Positions 8,475 through 16,532 of a DNA stretch of 40,217 bases are shown here, piece after piece; position 1 is the stretch's first letter; every line of letters begins with the position of its first letter. The notes beneath the pieces are model-generated. The model was given only the letters and a program-made list of their open reading frames with translations, made no database searches and was not told the DNA's origin. Source of the stretch: Candidatus Puniceispirillum sp. (GTDB taxonomy: Bacteria > Pseudomonadota > Alphaproteobacteria > Puniceispirillales > Puniceispirillaceae); contig JAOEUK010000015.1 in NCBI GenBank assembly GCA_028382965.1, positions 1 to 40,217 of the forward strand. Reading direction: 5' to 3'. A program made the position numbers and the translations under genes.

Positions 8475-9113
8475 GTGCCAAATCCAATGCAAGATGATAG
8501 GACACAGCTCATACTCGCCTCGTCATCTCCGCGGCGGTTAGAGTTGCTTAGTCAAATTCAAATTGTGCCAGAACAAATTATTCCAGCTGATATTGATGAA
8601 ACGCCAAAAAAAAATGAGCTACCAGCTAAGTATGCTGTAAGAATGGCTTTTGAAAAAGTGGCCTATGTTTCTAAGGAAATGGGTTGTGGTTCGAGCTCAG
8701 CATTTGTGTTAGCTGGAGACACAGTGGCTGCAGTGGGACGGCGTATTTTGCCCAAAGCTGAAACTGATCAGCAAGCGTGGGATTGTCTTGCAGCCATATC
8801 TGGACGACGCCACCGAGTTTACGGTGGCATCGCGCTTCAATGCCCAGATGGAAGTGTTAGAACCCGTGTTGTTCAAAGTTACGTTTGTTTTCGTCGACTT
8901 TCTAAAGTAGATATCGACTATTATATAGGCACTAAAGATTGGCAGGGAAAAGCGGGTGGTTATGCCATTCAAGGCATTGCTTCGCGTTTCATACGTGCTA
9001 TTGGAGGCAGTTATTCTAATATTGTTGGTCTTAGCCTATATGATGTTTCAGTGATGCTTGCTTCTGCTGGTTTCAACTTGGAAATTATACAGCAAAGCTC
9101 AGACATTGTATGA
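8475..9113 (+). CDS. maf: Maf/YhdE-type nucleotide pyrophosphatase
   Basis: The protein hydrolyses non-canonical or modified nucleoside triphosphates and has been linked to septum control. It has the Maf signature at the N-terminus, ILASSSPRRLELL, followed by the DIDET motif, the GDTVAAVGRRILPKAETDQQA segment and GKAGGYAIQG. The start is uncertain: GTG 8475 has AGGAG 10 nt upstream and is used here (212 aa), while ATG 8454 would add seven residues with a poorer ribosome binding site. The stop overlaps the start of the ribonuclease gene by 4 nt, indicating translational coupling. Confidence 0.92.
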   Translation: MPNPMQDDRTQLILASSSPRRLELLSQIQIVPEQIIPADIDETPKKNELPAKYAVRMAFEKVAYVSKEMGCGSSSAFVLAGDTVAAVGRRILPKAETDQQAWDCLAAISGRRHRVYGGIALQCPDGSVRTRVVQSYVCFRRLSKVDIDYYIGTKDWQGKAGGYAIQGIASRFIRAIGGSYSNIVGLSLYDVSVMLASAGFNLEIIQQSSDIV

Positions 9114-10393
9114 GTGGCATCGTTAAGTTATTTTATGAAATTTCACCTGGTCAGAATAGGCTAGGATTCTTTGATAAAAATGATTCAGTGCTTGAGGTTT
9201 GGTTTGATGCTGTGCATAGCCCAAATCTCATAGGTATGGTTTATCAAGCCCGTATTAACCGTGTCTTTCTATCTCAAAATCGTGCAACAGCAAGCCTTAT
9301 TGATGGTGAGATTGTTAGCTTAAGGCTTCACAGACGGGATATGGATTTTGTGATTTCTGGGACGGTTCTGCCCGTAACTATTACCGCCGCGCCCCGTCAT
9401 GGGAAACCTTGGCAGGGGGTAATAGGAGCAAGGCTTGCGAATAAGGAAATGGTTTTGCTTGTTGATTTGCCAGACAGTTCAGGTGTCGTTCAGCTATCGA
9501 GCCAAATTGATGGGGATCAGAGGAAAAACTTGTTGGCACGATTAAAAGCTGAAGTGGAGCCGGTGCTTCCAAGTGGCTTTGGAATAATTTTACGCCGTGG
9601 TGGCAGCAATTTATCGGATTTTGGCACAATGGCAACGGTGCTTGTTGAAACGTGGCAAGCTGGTAAAAAAACTCTAGATGCTGGTCATCTAGGTACTATT
9701 TTTGATGCAGGTGATTTGCTAGCACGAGCAAGGCGCTTGGCAAGCAATGTCACTGTGATTAATGATCCATCTATTGGAACTGAAATGTCTGCCATTCTTG
9801 ATGAGACGATTAATTCTGCGTGTGTTCCAAAATTGCGGCTTGCTTGTGGTGGGCATTTATGGTTTGAACAAACTCACGCAATCTGGTCGATTGACCTTGA
9901 CAGCAATCTAGCAACGGGTGTGGACAGACTATATGATGAAGCTGCCATTGAAATTGCTAAACAAATTAGATTGCGTGCTATGTCAGGGCCTGTCTTAGTT
10001 GATGTGCCAAGGTGTTCATCAAGGCGAGCTAATCGGTTCCGTATTAATCTTCAAAAAGCGCTTGGTGATGACCCGCGCCAACCTGAATATCTTGGCATAA
10101 CCCGCGGTGGTTTGATCGAATTGCGGGTGCCACATGGTCAAATGGCATTGGGTACGGTAATGCGTGATCAACCAGCACAAGCATCGCTCGCGGGTTTACG
10201 GCTTGTTGAACGACATAGGGGTTTTGATGAGGTAACTTTGGCAGTAAGTCCTGCAATGGCTGAATGGTTAAACGGCCCGGGTCGGCAGGCGCTTGGTCAA
10301 CTAGATAGGCCATTGAAACTTGTTGTTTGTCTGGAATCTGATGAGCATCAGGAAGCATACATTATTGGTAAAAATGAAAATCATGACTTCTAA
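9110..10393 (+). CDS. Ribonuclease E/G family protein
   Basis: The 427-residue protein starts at ATG 9110 inside the end of maf. The N-terminus holds an S1-like region (GMVYQARINRVFLSQNRATASLIDG), followed by the RNase E/G catalytic part with GFGIILRRGG, the ALLEDET-like TEMSAILDETINSA stretch and GGHLWFEQTHAIWSIDLDSN, which carries one metal-binding Asp. It is shorter and more diverged than E. coli RNase G and lacks an RNase E scaffold tail. Such short versions are usual between maf and yacG in alphaproteobacteria and are named RNase E/G-like. Endonucleolytic RNA processing is the likely role. Confidence 0.85.
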   Translation: MSGIVKLFYEISPGQNRLGFFDKNDSVLEVWFDAVHSPNLIGMVYQARINRVFLSQNRATASLIDGEIVSLRLHRRDMDFVISGTVLPVTITAAPRHGKPWQGVIGARLANKEMVLLVDLPDSSGVVQLSSQIDGDQRKNLLARLKAEVEPVLPSGFGIILRRGGSNLSDFGTMATVLVETWQAGKKTLDAGHLGTIFDAGDLLARARRLASNVTVINDPSIGTEMSAILDETINSACVPKLRLACGGHLWFEQTHAIWSIDLDSNLATGVDRLYDEAAIEIAKQIRLRAMSGPVLVDVPRCSSRRANRFRINLQKALGDDPRQPEYLGITRGGLIELRVPHGQMALGTVMRDQPAQASLAGLRLVERHRGFDEVTLAVSPAMAEWLNGPGRQALGQLDRPLKLVVCLESDEHQEAYIIGKNENHDF

Positions 10394-10628
10394 AACAGAA
10401 AAAAAGCATCCAATATCAGGTAAACCAGTAATGAAATGCCCAACCTGTGGAGCTCCAGCTGATCCAAAAGCGCATCCGTTTTGCTCGTCACGCTGTTCAG
10501 ATGTAGATCTTGGCCAATGGTTTCAAGGTAAATATGCCATCCCAGCTATGGAAGCTGCTGATGACACAATTGTTGAAGCCTTGAACCAAGCCCGTGATAC
10601 TCTAATGGAAGAGGGCGACAACAGTTAG
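10374..10628 (+). CDS. yacG: DNA gyrase inhibitor YacG (zinc finger)
   Basis: The start is taken at ATG 10374, overlapping the ribonuclease stop; ATG 10383 is an alternative. The product has 84 residues with the four-cysteine zinc site CPTC...FCSSRC (C22, C25, C37, C41) followed by DLGQWFQGKYAIP, the diagnostic YacG sequence. YacG binds GyrB and inhibits gyrase. This is the last gene of the murA-yacG unit, before tRNA-Phe. Confidence 0.94.
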   Translation: MKIMTSKTEKKHPISGKPVMKCPTCGAPADPKAHPFCSSRCSDVDLGQWFQGKYAIPAMEAADDTIVEALNQARDTLMEEGDNS

Positions 10629-10789
10629 TCTAGTAAGGCCATTTTAGCCAAAGATTATTTTTTGGTTGAATTCAGGCTGGACAGTGGCCGGCCAAGCCGG
10701 TATATCCCTTAAACTGTAAGCAGAGATTTGTAATTAACTTTTTTTGCTATCCTTAATGGATAAAGTAGAAAATCGTTTCTTTACTCCTC

Positions 10790-10865
<76 letters not shown>

Positions 10866-10923
10866 CTTTTCTAAAATAAAAACAATTAATACAATAGCTT
10901 ATTTGATTTATTGTGGTTTCTAC

Positions 10924-10940
10924 CCACCTTTTTATCCACC
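10924..10940 (+). promoter_or_regulatory. Putative integrase arm-binding site, left
   Basis: The 17-nt sequence CCACCTTTTTATCCACC, itself two CCACC units, occurs here 54 nt inside attL and again, exactly and in the same orientation, at 33092-33108 just upstream of the integrase start. Paired motifs flanking both ends of an integrative element are expected for integrase arm or excisionase sites. Confidence 0.65.
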
Positions 10941-10989
10941 TCAAAAATAATCTTTTTTTATTTTTATTTTCTCGTGGCAGACTGCATTT

Positions 10990-11610
10990 ATGTCACATAG
11001 CCATGAGAATGCTGATAAAGCACGCCAATTCATAAAAGACTATATCAGGACTGGGTCTGATGTCATTGAAGAATGGCTCAGTGCTGATGGGTCAGTCGAT
11101 GCTGTAGGTGAGGAGCTTATTCTCCTTTCTCTTGATCGCTATCGCTCGAATGGTAAATATGACCTTCCCGGCCTAGCTGGCCCTTACGTTGAAGGCCTTT
11201 TTCGTTACGCGCCCGGTGGACATTCTGCTGCGATAAAAACAATCTCCAGCATCATCGAGGCGGGCGAGCAGGTACCAACGGCGCTTTTCAGCATTCATCT
11301 TGATCTAATTCGGGGCATTCCGCTTGATAGTGCCAAAAAATCTAGTGTTAAGAAACGTGGACCAAAGTCGCGAATAGGAAGACGTGATGCTTTGCTTTCA
11401 ATTTTACTCGCCGTTATCAAAGCCCAGTTTAACATTTCACTTTATAGAAATGATGCTTTTTCCGGCGATAGTGATACGCCCCCTTACGCAATAGAAATTA
11501 TCAAAGAAGAACTCCTACCCATGATGCCAGACCTTGAAGATGTTTCCATAAAAAGTCTGGAAGACGGTGTGCGCCGCTTCGAGGCTGCGCATCAGTGGTT
11601 TGTCATCTGA
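10990..11610 (+). CDS. Hypothetical protein at left end of island (206 aa)
   Basis: The start ATG 10990 has only a weak ribosome binding site. The product is soluble, with no signal or membrane segment. Visible parts are an acidic N-terminal helical region, a basic linker (KKSSVKKRGPKSRIGRRD near residue 115) that could touch DNA, and a helical C-terminal part ending in a conserved-looking aromatic tail. No family is recognised. As the first gene inside attL, upstream of the AlpA regulator, it may be an island-specific replication or regulatory factor (inference). Confidence 0.65.
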   Translation: MSHSHENADKARQFIKDYIRTGSDVIEEWLSADGSVDAVGEELILLSLDRYRSNGKYDLPGLAGPYVEGLFRYAPGGHSAAIKTISSIIEAGEQVPTALFSIHLDLIRGIPLDSAKKSSVKKRGPKSRIGRRDALLSILLAVIKAQFNISLYRNDAFSGDSDTPPYAIEIIKEELLPMMPDLEDVSIKSLEDGVRRFEAAHQWFVI

Positions 11611-11621
11611 CCAACGATAAT

Positions 11622-11643
11622 GGCTAATTAAGCCTAATTAGCC
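11622..11643. repeat. Perfect 9-bp inverted repeat before the AlpA gene
   Basis: GGCTAATTA, loop AGCC, TAATTAGCC. It lies 12 nt after the stop of the first island gene and 65 nt before alpA. No T-run follows, so an operator for a small regulator such as AlpA is as likely as a terminator. Confidence 0.5.
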
Positions 11644-11707
11644 GGTATTACATTTTCAGAAAAAAATTGAACACTTGTGCGATCACAATTGAACGCAGGA
11701 GGTTTTA

Positions 11708-11899
11708 ATGAAGATTTTACGTCTTCCCGATGTTTCTGAAATGACAGGTCTTAGCCGGTCATCAATTTTTCGACTTATAGAGACTGGGCAATTTCCAGAA
11801 TCTGTCAGATTAACCCAACGGGCAATTGGCTGGCATGCTGAAGATGTCCGCTCGTGGATAGAAAAGCGGCCTCACGCGCAGAAAAAAGGTGAGGATTGA
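11708..11899 (+). CDS. AlpA-family helix-turn-helix regulator/excisionase
   Basis: The ATG follows AGGAGG with 6-nt spacing. The 63-residue protein is a typical AlpA/MerR-like winged helix: ILRLPDVSEMTGLSRSSIFRLIETGQFPESV..., then a strand with GWHAEDVRSWIEKR. AlpA of cryptic prophages activates integrase expression, and relatives act as excisionases. Here it opens a run of three tightly packed genes, alpA, primase and repA. It may bind the arm-like repeats at the ends or the inverted repeat at 11622 (inference). Confidence 0.85.
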   Translation: MKILRLPDVSEMTGLSRSSIFRLIETGQFPESVRLTQRAIGWHAEDVRSWIEKRPHAQKKGED

Positions 11900-11900
11900 A

Positions 11901-12530
11901 ATGTTGATCAAGGACCAACCAACTGATTTTGATAATGCCGCTCTATTCATAGAGAAAATTTCATCTAACTGGGTGTGTCTCGAAGGTACTTTCTTTATGG
12001 AAATGCGTGCGCTTGGGAAAACTGCAAAGTCCTTTCGCTTTGACCCTTTTAATGAGGATGAAGTAAAGGCCATTTTGTTAAAAGCTTCTGACTTGAATAA
12101 GAGCGGATCAAATATTCATGTGACTATAAACCCTGCAAAGGATAACGGGCTGAGTTCAGGGTCTACCGCGGTTCGTGACAGTGACATTATCGCAAGTAGC
12201 AGCGCCTTTGTTGATGCTGACGATTTTGGTATAGCAGATAATCTGCGTGAAAACGCTTTAAGGGAAGCGGACTTTGCGGTTGTTACCGGAACCATTCCCT
12301 ATTTTCGAGCTCATTTTTACTGGTTATTTGAAAAGCCTGAAAAGGATCTGGCAAAATGGCGCCATCTCCAGGAGCTGTTGGCAAATCATCATCAGACTGA
12401 CAGAGCGGTTTCTAACCCATCGCGGATCATGAGATTGCCCGGATTTGCCACTCATCCAAATAAGTCGAAACTATTGAGGGGCTATGTATCCGAGATTGCC
12501 AGGCTTATCGAGTTTGGCGGTGCAACATGA
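11901..12530 (+). CDS. RepB-like primase domain protein
   Basis: The ATG at 11901, just after the alpA stop, has AGGTGAGG upstream; a GTG at 11889 overlaps alpA. The 209-residue product resembles RepB-type/primpol primases of plasmids and islands: a SGSNIHVTINP strand, an acidic FVDADDF motif (likely metal-binding aspartates), AHFYWLF, and a basic SNPSRIMRLPGFATHPNK motif typical of this group. It presumably makes primers at the element's origin together with the next gene, which it overlaps by 4 nt (ATGA). Confidence 0.75.
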   Translation: MLIKDQPTDFDNAALFIEKISSNWVCLEGTFFMEMRALGKTAKSFRFDPFNEDEVKAILLKASDLNKSGSNIHVTINPAKDNGLSSGSTAVRDSDIIASSSAFVDADDFGIADNLRENALREADFAVVTGTIPYFRAHFYWLFEKPEKDLAKWRHLQELLANHHQTDRAVSNPSRIMRLPGFATHPNKSKLLRGYVSEIARLIEFGGAT

Positions 12531-13960
12531 TTAGGTTCGAAGATTTACTTGAGAGCTATGAGAATGCTCCGCGTTTTGGAAAGAGATTTATAGATGTTTT
12601 GTTAAACAGACATCGAGCGGATGAAATTAGGGCAGTGCGTTTAAATATGCCCGATGCGATGGAGCGCCTCCGGAATGATGATCAATGGCATAATAACGCA
12701 TTAAGGGTCATTGCCGGGTTTGTGAGATCTGGGCAAACTGATCAGCAAATCCTCGATAAAGCGCCTGATTTTAAGCTGGATGGCTATTCATTGAAGCAGA
12801 CCGAAGAAGACATAAAAGTCATGATAGATGGGGCTCGCAAGAAGGGGTTTGATCAATCACATGTCGATCGTAATAGCGACGCTCCCGATATTCCCTTGAA
12901 CAAACAGCCACTGTTGAAAAAATTTTGTGATATCGAGCTCAAGCCTTTGGAGTATCTTGTTGAAGGCCTCATTCCCTTAAAGAGCCTTGGTATGATCTTT
13001 GGCGATCCAGGATGTGGAAAAACTTTCCTGAGCATCGATATAGGGATGTCAATTGCGACAGGATCTGACTTTCACGGAAAGCCGGTTTCTGGTGGCAAAG
13101 TGATCATGGTTGTAGGGGAAGGCTACCACGGTGTGGTCCAGAGAGCCTTTGCCTGGTGTGCCCAAAATAACGTTCCTCGTGAAGATGTTGATTTGTATAT
13201 TTCCAGAACTGCAGTAGATATTGCCGATAAGAATGCACGCGCGATTTTAACCGCCGAGATTGAAAAAAATCTTGGGCTCGGCGAACATTTACAACTTCTC
13301 ATAATTGATACCGTTGCCCGAAATTTTGGTGGAAATGACGAAAACTCTACAAAGGATATGAGCTCATTTGTAACAGCTGTTGATCGCATAGCTGCGCAGT
13401 TTGGTTGCGCAACACTTTTGGTTCACCACACTGGTCATGCGTCCAAAGGACGGGCAAGAGGTGCGATAGCCCTGACGGGCGCAGTTGATATTGAATACCT
13501 GATCACAAACACCAATTCGTTCATTACGATGGAATGTACCAAAGCAAAGGATTTTGAAGAGCCAAAGGGTTTAAGGTTTGTGCTTCAGCCAGTTGAAGTT
13601 GAGGCAAATGGAGAGATTATCAAAAGTGCAGTTCTGATACTACGTGATGCTGAATTCGAAAGGGTGAGAATTACGGCAGCAGATGCACGGAACATGGACA
13701 ATTTTTTTGCTGCGCATCGTGCTATCCATGGCGAATCTGTGCCCGGGGAGCCGCGATTATTGAGTATGAATGAATGGCGGGAGTATTATCTGCGACACAG
13801 TACAGCTGATAACCGGGATACCAAATCAAGAGCATTTTTGCGTTGCCGGAATGCTTTGGTCAACAAGGGCCTTCTGACCGTGGAAGATGATATCTATACC
13901 TGGACACCCCAGACACCCGGACAAGTCCCGGACAAAGTCCATTTGTTCCCGGATATCTAG
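12527..13960 (+). CDS. RepA-like AAA/RecA-fold ATPase (replicative helicase)
   Basis: The 477-residue protein overlaps the primase gene. An N-terminal helical part of about 125 residues precedes a RecA-fold ATPase with Walker A GDPGCGKT (159-166), Walker B LLIIDTVARNFGG (D261) and a VHHTGHASKGRARGAIA motif, as in the RSF1010 RepA/AAA_25 family. The C-terminus (about 395-477) is a winged-helix-like tail. The pair primase plus RepA ATPase suggests that the excised island can replicate on its own (inference). Confidence 0.82.
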   Translation: MIRFEDLLESYENAPRFGKRFIDVLLNRHRADEIRAVRLNMPDAMERLRNDDQWHNNALRVIAGFVRSGQTDQQILDKAPDFKLDGYSLKQTEEDIKVMIDGARKKGFDQSHVDRNSDAPDIPLNKQPLLKKFCDIELKPLEYLVEGLIPLKSLGMIFGDPGCGKTFLSIDIGMSIATGSDFHGKPVSGGKVIMVVGEGYHGVVQRAFAWCAQNNVPREDVDLYISRTAVDIADKNARAILTAEIEKNLGLGEHLQLLIIDTVARNFGGNDENSTKDMSSFVTAVDRIAAQFGCATLLVHHTGHASKGRARGAIALTGAVDIEYLITNTNSFITMECTKAKDFEEPKGLRFVLQPVEVEANGEIIKSAVLILRDAEFERVRITAADARNMDNFFAAHRAIHGESVPGEPRLLSMNEWREYYLRHSTADNRDTKSRAFLRCRNALVNKGLLTVEDDIYTWTPQTPGQVPDKVHLFPDI

Positions 13961-13975
13961 CGGACAGACAAAGAC

Positions 13976-13993
13976 ACGCGCCTATAGGCGCGT
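13976..13993. repeat. Perfect 18-bp palindrome after repA
   Basis: ACGCGCCTATAGGCGCGT lies 16 nt after the repA stop. It is GC-rich, perfectly symmetrical and without a T-run. It could be a weak terminator hairpin or a protein-binding palindrome near a replication origin. Confidence 0.5.
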
Positions 13994-14055
13994 CTGGTGT
14001 CCGGTATGCATTTCCTGTTTTATAACTATATTGCACTATCATTTATGACCAGGCT

Positions 14056-14083
14056 GCATAGCCACTAGCGTTGGTGGTTATGC
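14056..14083. repeat. 10-bp stem-loop in the repA-cargo spacer
   Basis: GCATAGCCAC and GTGGTTATGC face each other across an 8-nt loop; nine pairs are Watson-Crick and one is G-U. The adjacent sequence is AT-rich rather than a clean T-run. The function is unclear: terminator, or part of an origin or RNA structure. Confidence 0.4.
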
Positions 14084-14238
14084 CTGCTCGAATAACAATT
14101 ATTTTCTCCCACAATAATATCACCATCTGGATCGTCTTCTTACTGAAGGGAGATTGTGAACTCTCTTGGAAACTGGATTTTTGTAATTTGGCTTTGCTTC
14201 TTGAATAAGGGGATATCGCCAAATTTGGGTAACGGATT

Positions 14239-14355
14239 ATGGGGGATGGCATTGAAATTTTCTTTTTATGGCTGGTAGCTGAGCTCTTTATTTGGACGTT
14301 CTTGATTTACCGATTGTGGAGATTGATATCGACATTTTTGTCATCTGGCTGGTAG
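14239..14355 (+). CDS. Tiny membrane peptide (38 aa), copy 1
   Basis: This short frame starts with ATG at 14239 and contains one strongly hydrophobic span, IEIFFLWLVAELFIWTFLI, followed by a basic Tyr/Arg/Trp segment, so it is a single-span membrane peptide if translated. A second frame 77 nt downstream encodes a near-copy of the span. The ribosome binding site is weak. Conservation of the WLVAE..IWT core between the two copies in different frames is the main reason to think it is translated. Confidence 0.4.
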   Translation: MGDGIEIFFLWLVAELFIWTFLIYRLWRLISTFLSSGW

Positions 14356-14384
14356 CTGAAATTCTAATCTGGACGCTAATACTT
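14251..14384 (+). repeat. Imperfect tandem duplication, 57-nt units 77 nt apart
   Basis: Unit 1 is 14251-14307 and unit 2 is 14328-14384. By hand count 39 of 57 positions agree, including the 14-nt block TGGCTGGTAGCTGA. Each unit encodes the same peptide core in its own frame. Confidence 0.6.
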
Positions 14385-14387
14385 TGA
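14316..14387 (+). CDS. Tiny membrane peptide (23 aa), copy 2
   Basis: This frame starts at GTG 14316 and ends at TGA 14385-14387. The product is an acidic N-terminus followed by the span FVIWLVAEILIWTLIL, which matches the core of the peptide at 14239. The two frames overlap but differ in phase. No good ribosome binding site is seen, and translation is uncertain. Confidence 0.3.
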   Translation: MEIDIDIFVIWLVAEILIWTLIL

Positions 14388-14441
14388 AAAATTTCTGCGC
14401 TGAACCTAGACGCTTAACCGCTAAATAAAGGACACAATAGG

Positions 14442-14648
14442 TTGAAAAAACTATTTGAAAAACTGGACTTCATTAGAGTGCCACTCCAGCTCGCAGCAGG
14501 TGTTTATATGGCTGTTATGCTGATCTTTGGAACTGCAGCTGCCCTCGTCCATTTTGATGATGATCTCGATCAATGCGGAGAACTAGAGATGTCAAACCAT
14601 CCAAAGCCGGCAGTTATTTTTGAAATGTCTGGGATATGGAACAGCTGA
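14442..14648 (+). CDS. Small single-span membrane protein (68 aa)
   Basis: The frame begins at TTG 14442, preceded by AAAGGA at a longish distance. The N-terminus is basic (KKLFEKLDF), followed by a hydrophobic span at about residues 14-37 and a short acidic, soluble tail with DDDLDQCGE. The family is unknown. Its stop codon is immediately followed by the ATG of the next small frame, and the protease gene follows 16 nt before that frame's end, so the three are probably co-transcribed. Confidence 0.5.
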   Translation: MKKLFEKLDFIRVPLQLAAGVYMAVMLIFGTAAALVHFDDDLDQCGELEMSNHPKPAVIFEMSGIWNS

Positions 14649-14777
14649 ATGAGGACGCTGTGTCTTGCTATCATTTACAGTTTGCCGCTAGACCCAATTT
14701 TAGTTGGATTAATAGCTGGAGTGGCCACCGCCATTTATACCTATTGGTCCGATATTGATTCTGAAGAACCTGATTGA
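14649..14777 (+). CDS. Very small membrane protein (42 aa)
   Basis: The ATG touches the preceding stop (TGA then ATG). The product is almost entirely a hydrophobic segment, with DPILVGLIAGVATAIYTYW and an acidic tail SDIDSEEPD. It ends 14 nt before the protease start. No family is recognised. The head-to-tail packing with the neighbours supports translation by coupling. Confidence 0.45.
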   Translation: MRTLCLAIIYSLPLDPILVGLIAGVATAIYTYWSDIDSEEPD

Positions 14778-14791
14778 AAGAGGTGTTTGAA

Positions 14792-16036
14792 GTGAAAACA
14801 ATTCTACCACTTATTCTAATGGCTGCTTTTGCCACCAGCGTTGACGCATCTCCCATAGACGATGCATCAACATATTCTGTCAGAGTCAAATCGACAGTGC
14901 GTTATGCGTTCGCAGAAGATGTTGCGGGAACAAGCCATGGTGCGGGCTTTCTTATAAATAAAAACAAAGGGTGGATTCTGACTAACGCACATGTGTCAGG
15001 GCATGGCACAGGCGAGGTTGAAGTGTCATTCAAAGGAAATGATTATTTTGAGGCCAAGCTGGTTTATGTGGATCCCGAACTTGATTTAGCAGTGATCCGC
15101 GTCAAAGACCAAAATATCCCGCGCACAGCCAAAGAAGCGGAGCTTGATTGTGGTGATCGGCCACTTAATGGTGTGCCAGTTGCTGCGTTTGGCCATCCCC
15201 ATAGTCTGACTTACTCAGCCAGCAGAGGCATTATATCAAAGGTACGTTATTATCATGGTGTTGACTGGATACAAACCGATGCTGCAATCAATCCAGGAAA
15301 TTCAGGTGGTCCACTAATTGATCTTGGGACTGGTAAAGTTGTTGGCATCAATGCCATGGCGATCAAGGACACTGAGGGTCTTAACTTTGCGGTGCCAGCA
15401 AAGCCTGTTTGTAAAGTCCTAAACCTATTGATGGCTGACAAGGATCCGTCGCCACCGGAACTACCGATCAGTTTTGCTGTAAACACAGAGTCTGAAGAGT
15501 ACCTGATCTTAGGAGCTGCCGCGCAAAGCGAGTTACCACAAGGGTTTCTGCTTGGAGACAGATTGGCAAAAGTTGACAGCCACCATATCGAAACACCAAC
15601 CGCATTGAAGACATATCTCCGAGGAAAAAAAGGGGATGTAAATGTTCTGCTTAAAAGAGGAAATAAAGAGGTAAAGGCTTCTCTCACTTTTGCGCCTGAG
15701 CCTTTGATCCTGGATCGACAATATGTAAAGGCTGATGGTGCATTGATTGCAGAAGATCCCTACCCGGAGCGCCGTGGCCTGGAGGGATTTTATCATGTCC
15801 AGTCGGTTCGTGAGGGGTCTTATGCGGAAAGATCAGGCTGGATTCAATATCGCTTAATCATGTCAATAGATGGCACACGTCCGACCTCATTATCTCATAT
15901 TAACGATCTCCTTTCTGGCGAAAACAAAAAGGTCATTATTTTTCGAGGATGGTCAGCTCAGGATAACAAGATGCACGACTATCATGAAGTAAGTTACTGG
16001 CCCTATAAAGTTGAACTGAAAAGGGCTGGAGAATGA
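14792..16036 (+). CDS. Secreted trypsin-like serine protease with PDZ domains (S1C/HtrA-like)
   Basis: GTG at 14792, 8 nt after GAAAGAGG, is preferred over the TTG at 14774; it gives 414 residues. A signal peptide (about residues 1-19, cleavage near VDA-SP) sends it to the periplasm. The catalytic triad is visible: H67 in LTNAHVSG, D98 in DLAVIRV, S171 in NPGNSGGPL. Two PDZ-like regions follow (about 235-310 and 330-405). HtrA/Deg proteases degrade or refold envelope proteins under stress. As an island gene sitting with tiny membrane proteins, it may act on the envelope on behalf of the element (inference). The following gene overlaps its stop by 4 nt. Confidence 0.85.
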   Translation: MKTILPLILMAAFATSVDASPIDDASTYSVRVKSTVRYAFAEDVAGTSHGAGFLINKNKGWILTNAHVSGHGTGEVEVSFKGNDYFEAKLVYVDPELDLAVIRVKDQNIPRTAKEAELDCGDRPLNGVPVAAFGHPHSLTYSASRGIISKVRYYHGVDWIQTDAAINPGNSGGPLIDLGTGKVVGINAMAIKDTEGLNFAVPAKPVCKVLNLLMADKDPSPPELPISFAVNTESEEYLILGAAAQSELPQGFLLGDRLAKVDSHHIETPTALKTYLRGKKGDVNVLLKRGNKEVKASLTFAPEPLILDRQYVKADGALIAEDPYPERRGLEGFYHVQSVREGSYAERSGWIQYRLIMSIDGTRPTSLSHINDLLSGENKKVIIFRGWSAQDNKMHDYHEVSYWPYKVELKRAGE

Positions 16037-16476
16037 CCACATCCAATTTTTACAAACACCTGGAGCTGGAGGAAAGCCGACAGTTGATCCATGTCCTATT
16101 AACATTTGAAGATGAGGTAAGAGATGCGTGGAGTAAAAAAGAGTGCCCGCTAGGTGATGGGAGGATTGACTTGGAGATTGATGTAGATAGCTTTTTTCAG
16201 GAACTCAAATATTTTCAGTCTGAGGACAAAAACTATTTTCTTTACATGAACGATGTGGCTGGTTTGGTATTACATAAATGGGCTGTAGAAAAATTGAATA
16301 GTAAAGGATTTATAACAATTCCTCACATGAGCATTGCAATACATTCAGACCCAGAATATGAGCCCAATAAATTGGACGAGAATATCATCGCGGGGTTGAG
16401 GTTGATTAACAACAACATGGGTTTGTTTGGGCCTTGGCATGCAATAACAAGTACAAATAACTTTGGAAGAAAATAG
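16033..16476 (+). CDS. Hypothetical protein co-transcribed with the protease (147 aa)
   Basis: The start overlaps the protease stop (ATGA), indicating translational coupling. The product is soluble and acidic, without signal peptide, with an N-terminal helical region and a hydrophobic patch near residues 70-85. The coupling implies a shared role, but the protease is exported and this protein appears cytoplasmic, so direct contact is not obvious. No family recognised. Confidence 0.6.
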   Translation: MTTSNFYKHLELEESRQLIHVLLTFEDEVRDAWSKKECPLGDGRIDLEIDVDSFFQELKYFQSEDKNYFLYMNDVAGLVLHKWAVEKLNSKGFITIPHMSIAIHSDPEYEPNKLDENIIAGLRLINNNMGLFGPWHAITSTNNFGRK

Positions 16477-16532
16477 CTACAGGAAAATACTTGGTCTCAT
16501 GATGTTCAATTGAAAAAGGTGAGAAGAATAAG

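Noticed and set aside
14043-14252. 69-codon leftward frame in the repA-protease spacer
   Set aside because: Serine/lysine-rich, no ribosome binding site, and it spans a stem-loop; not protein-like.
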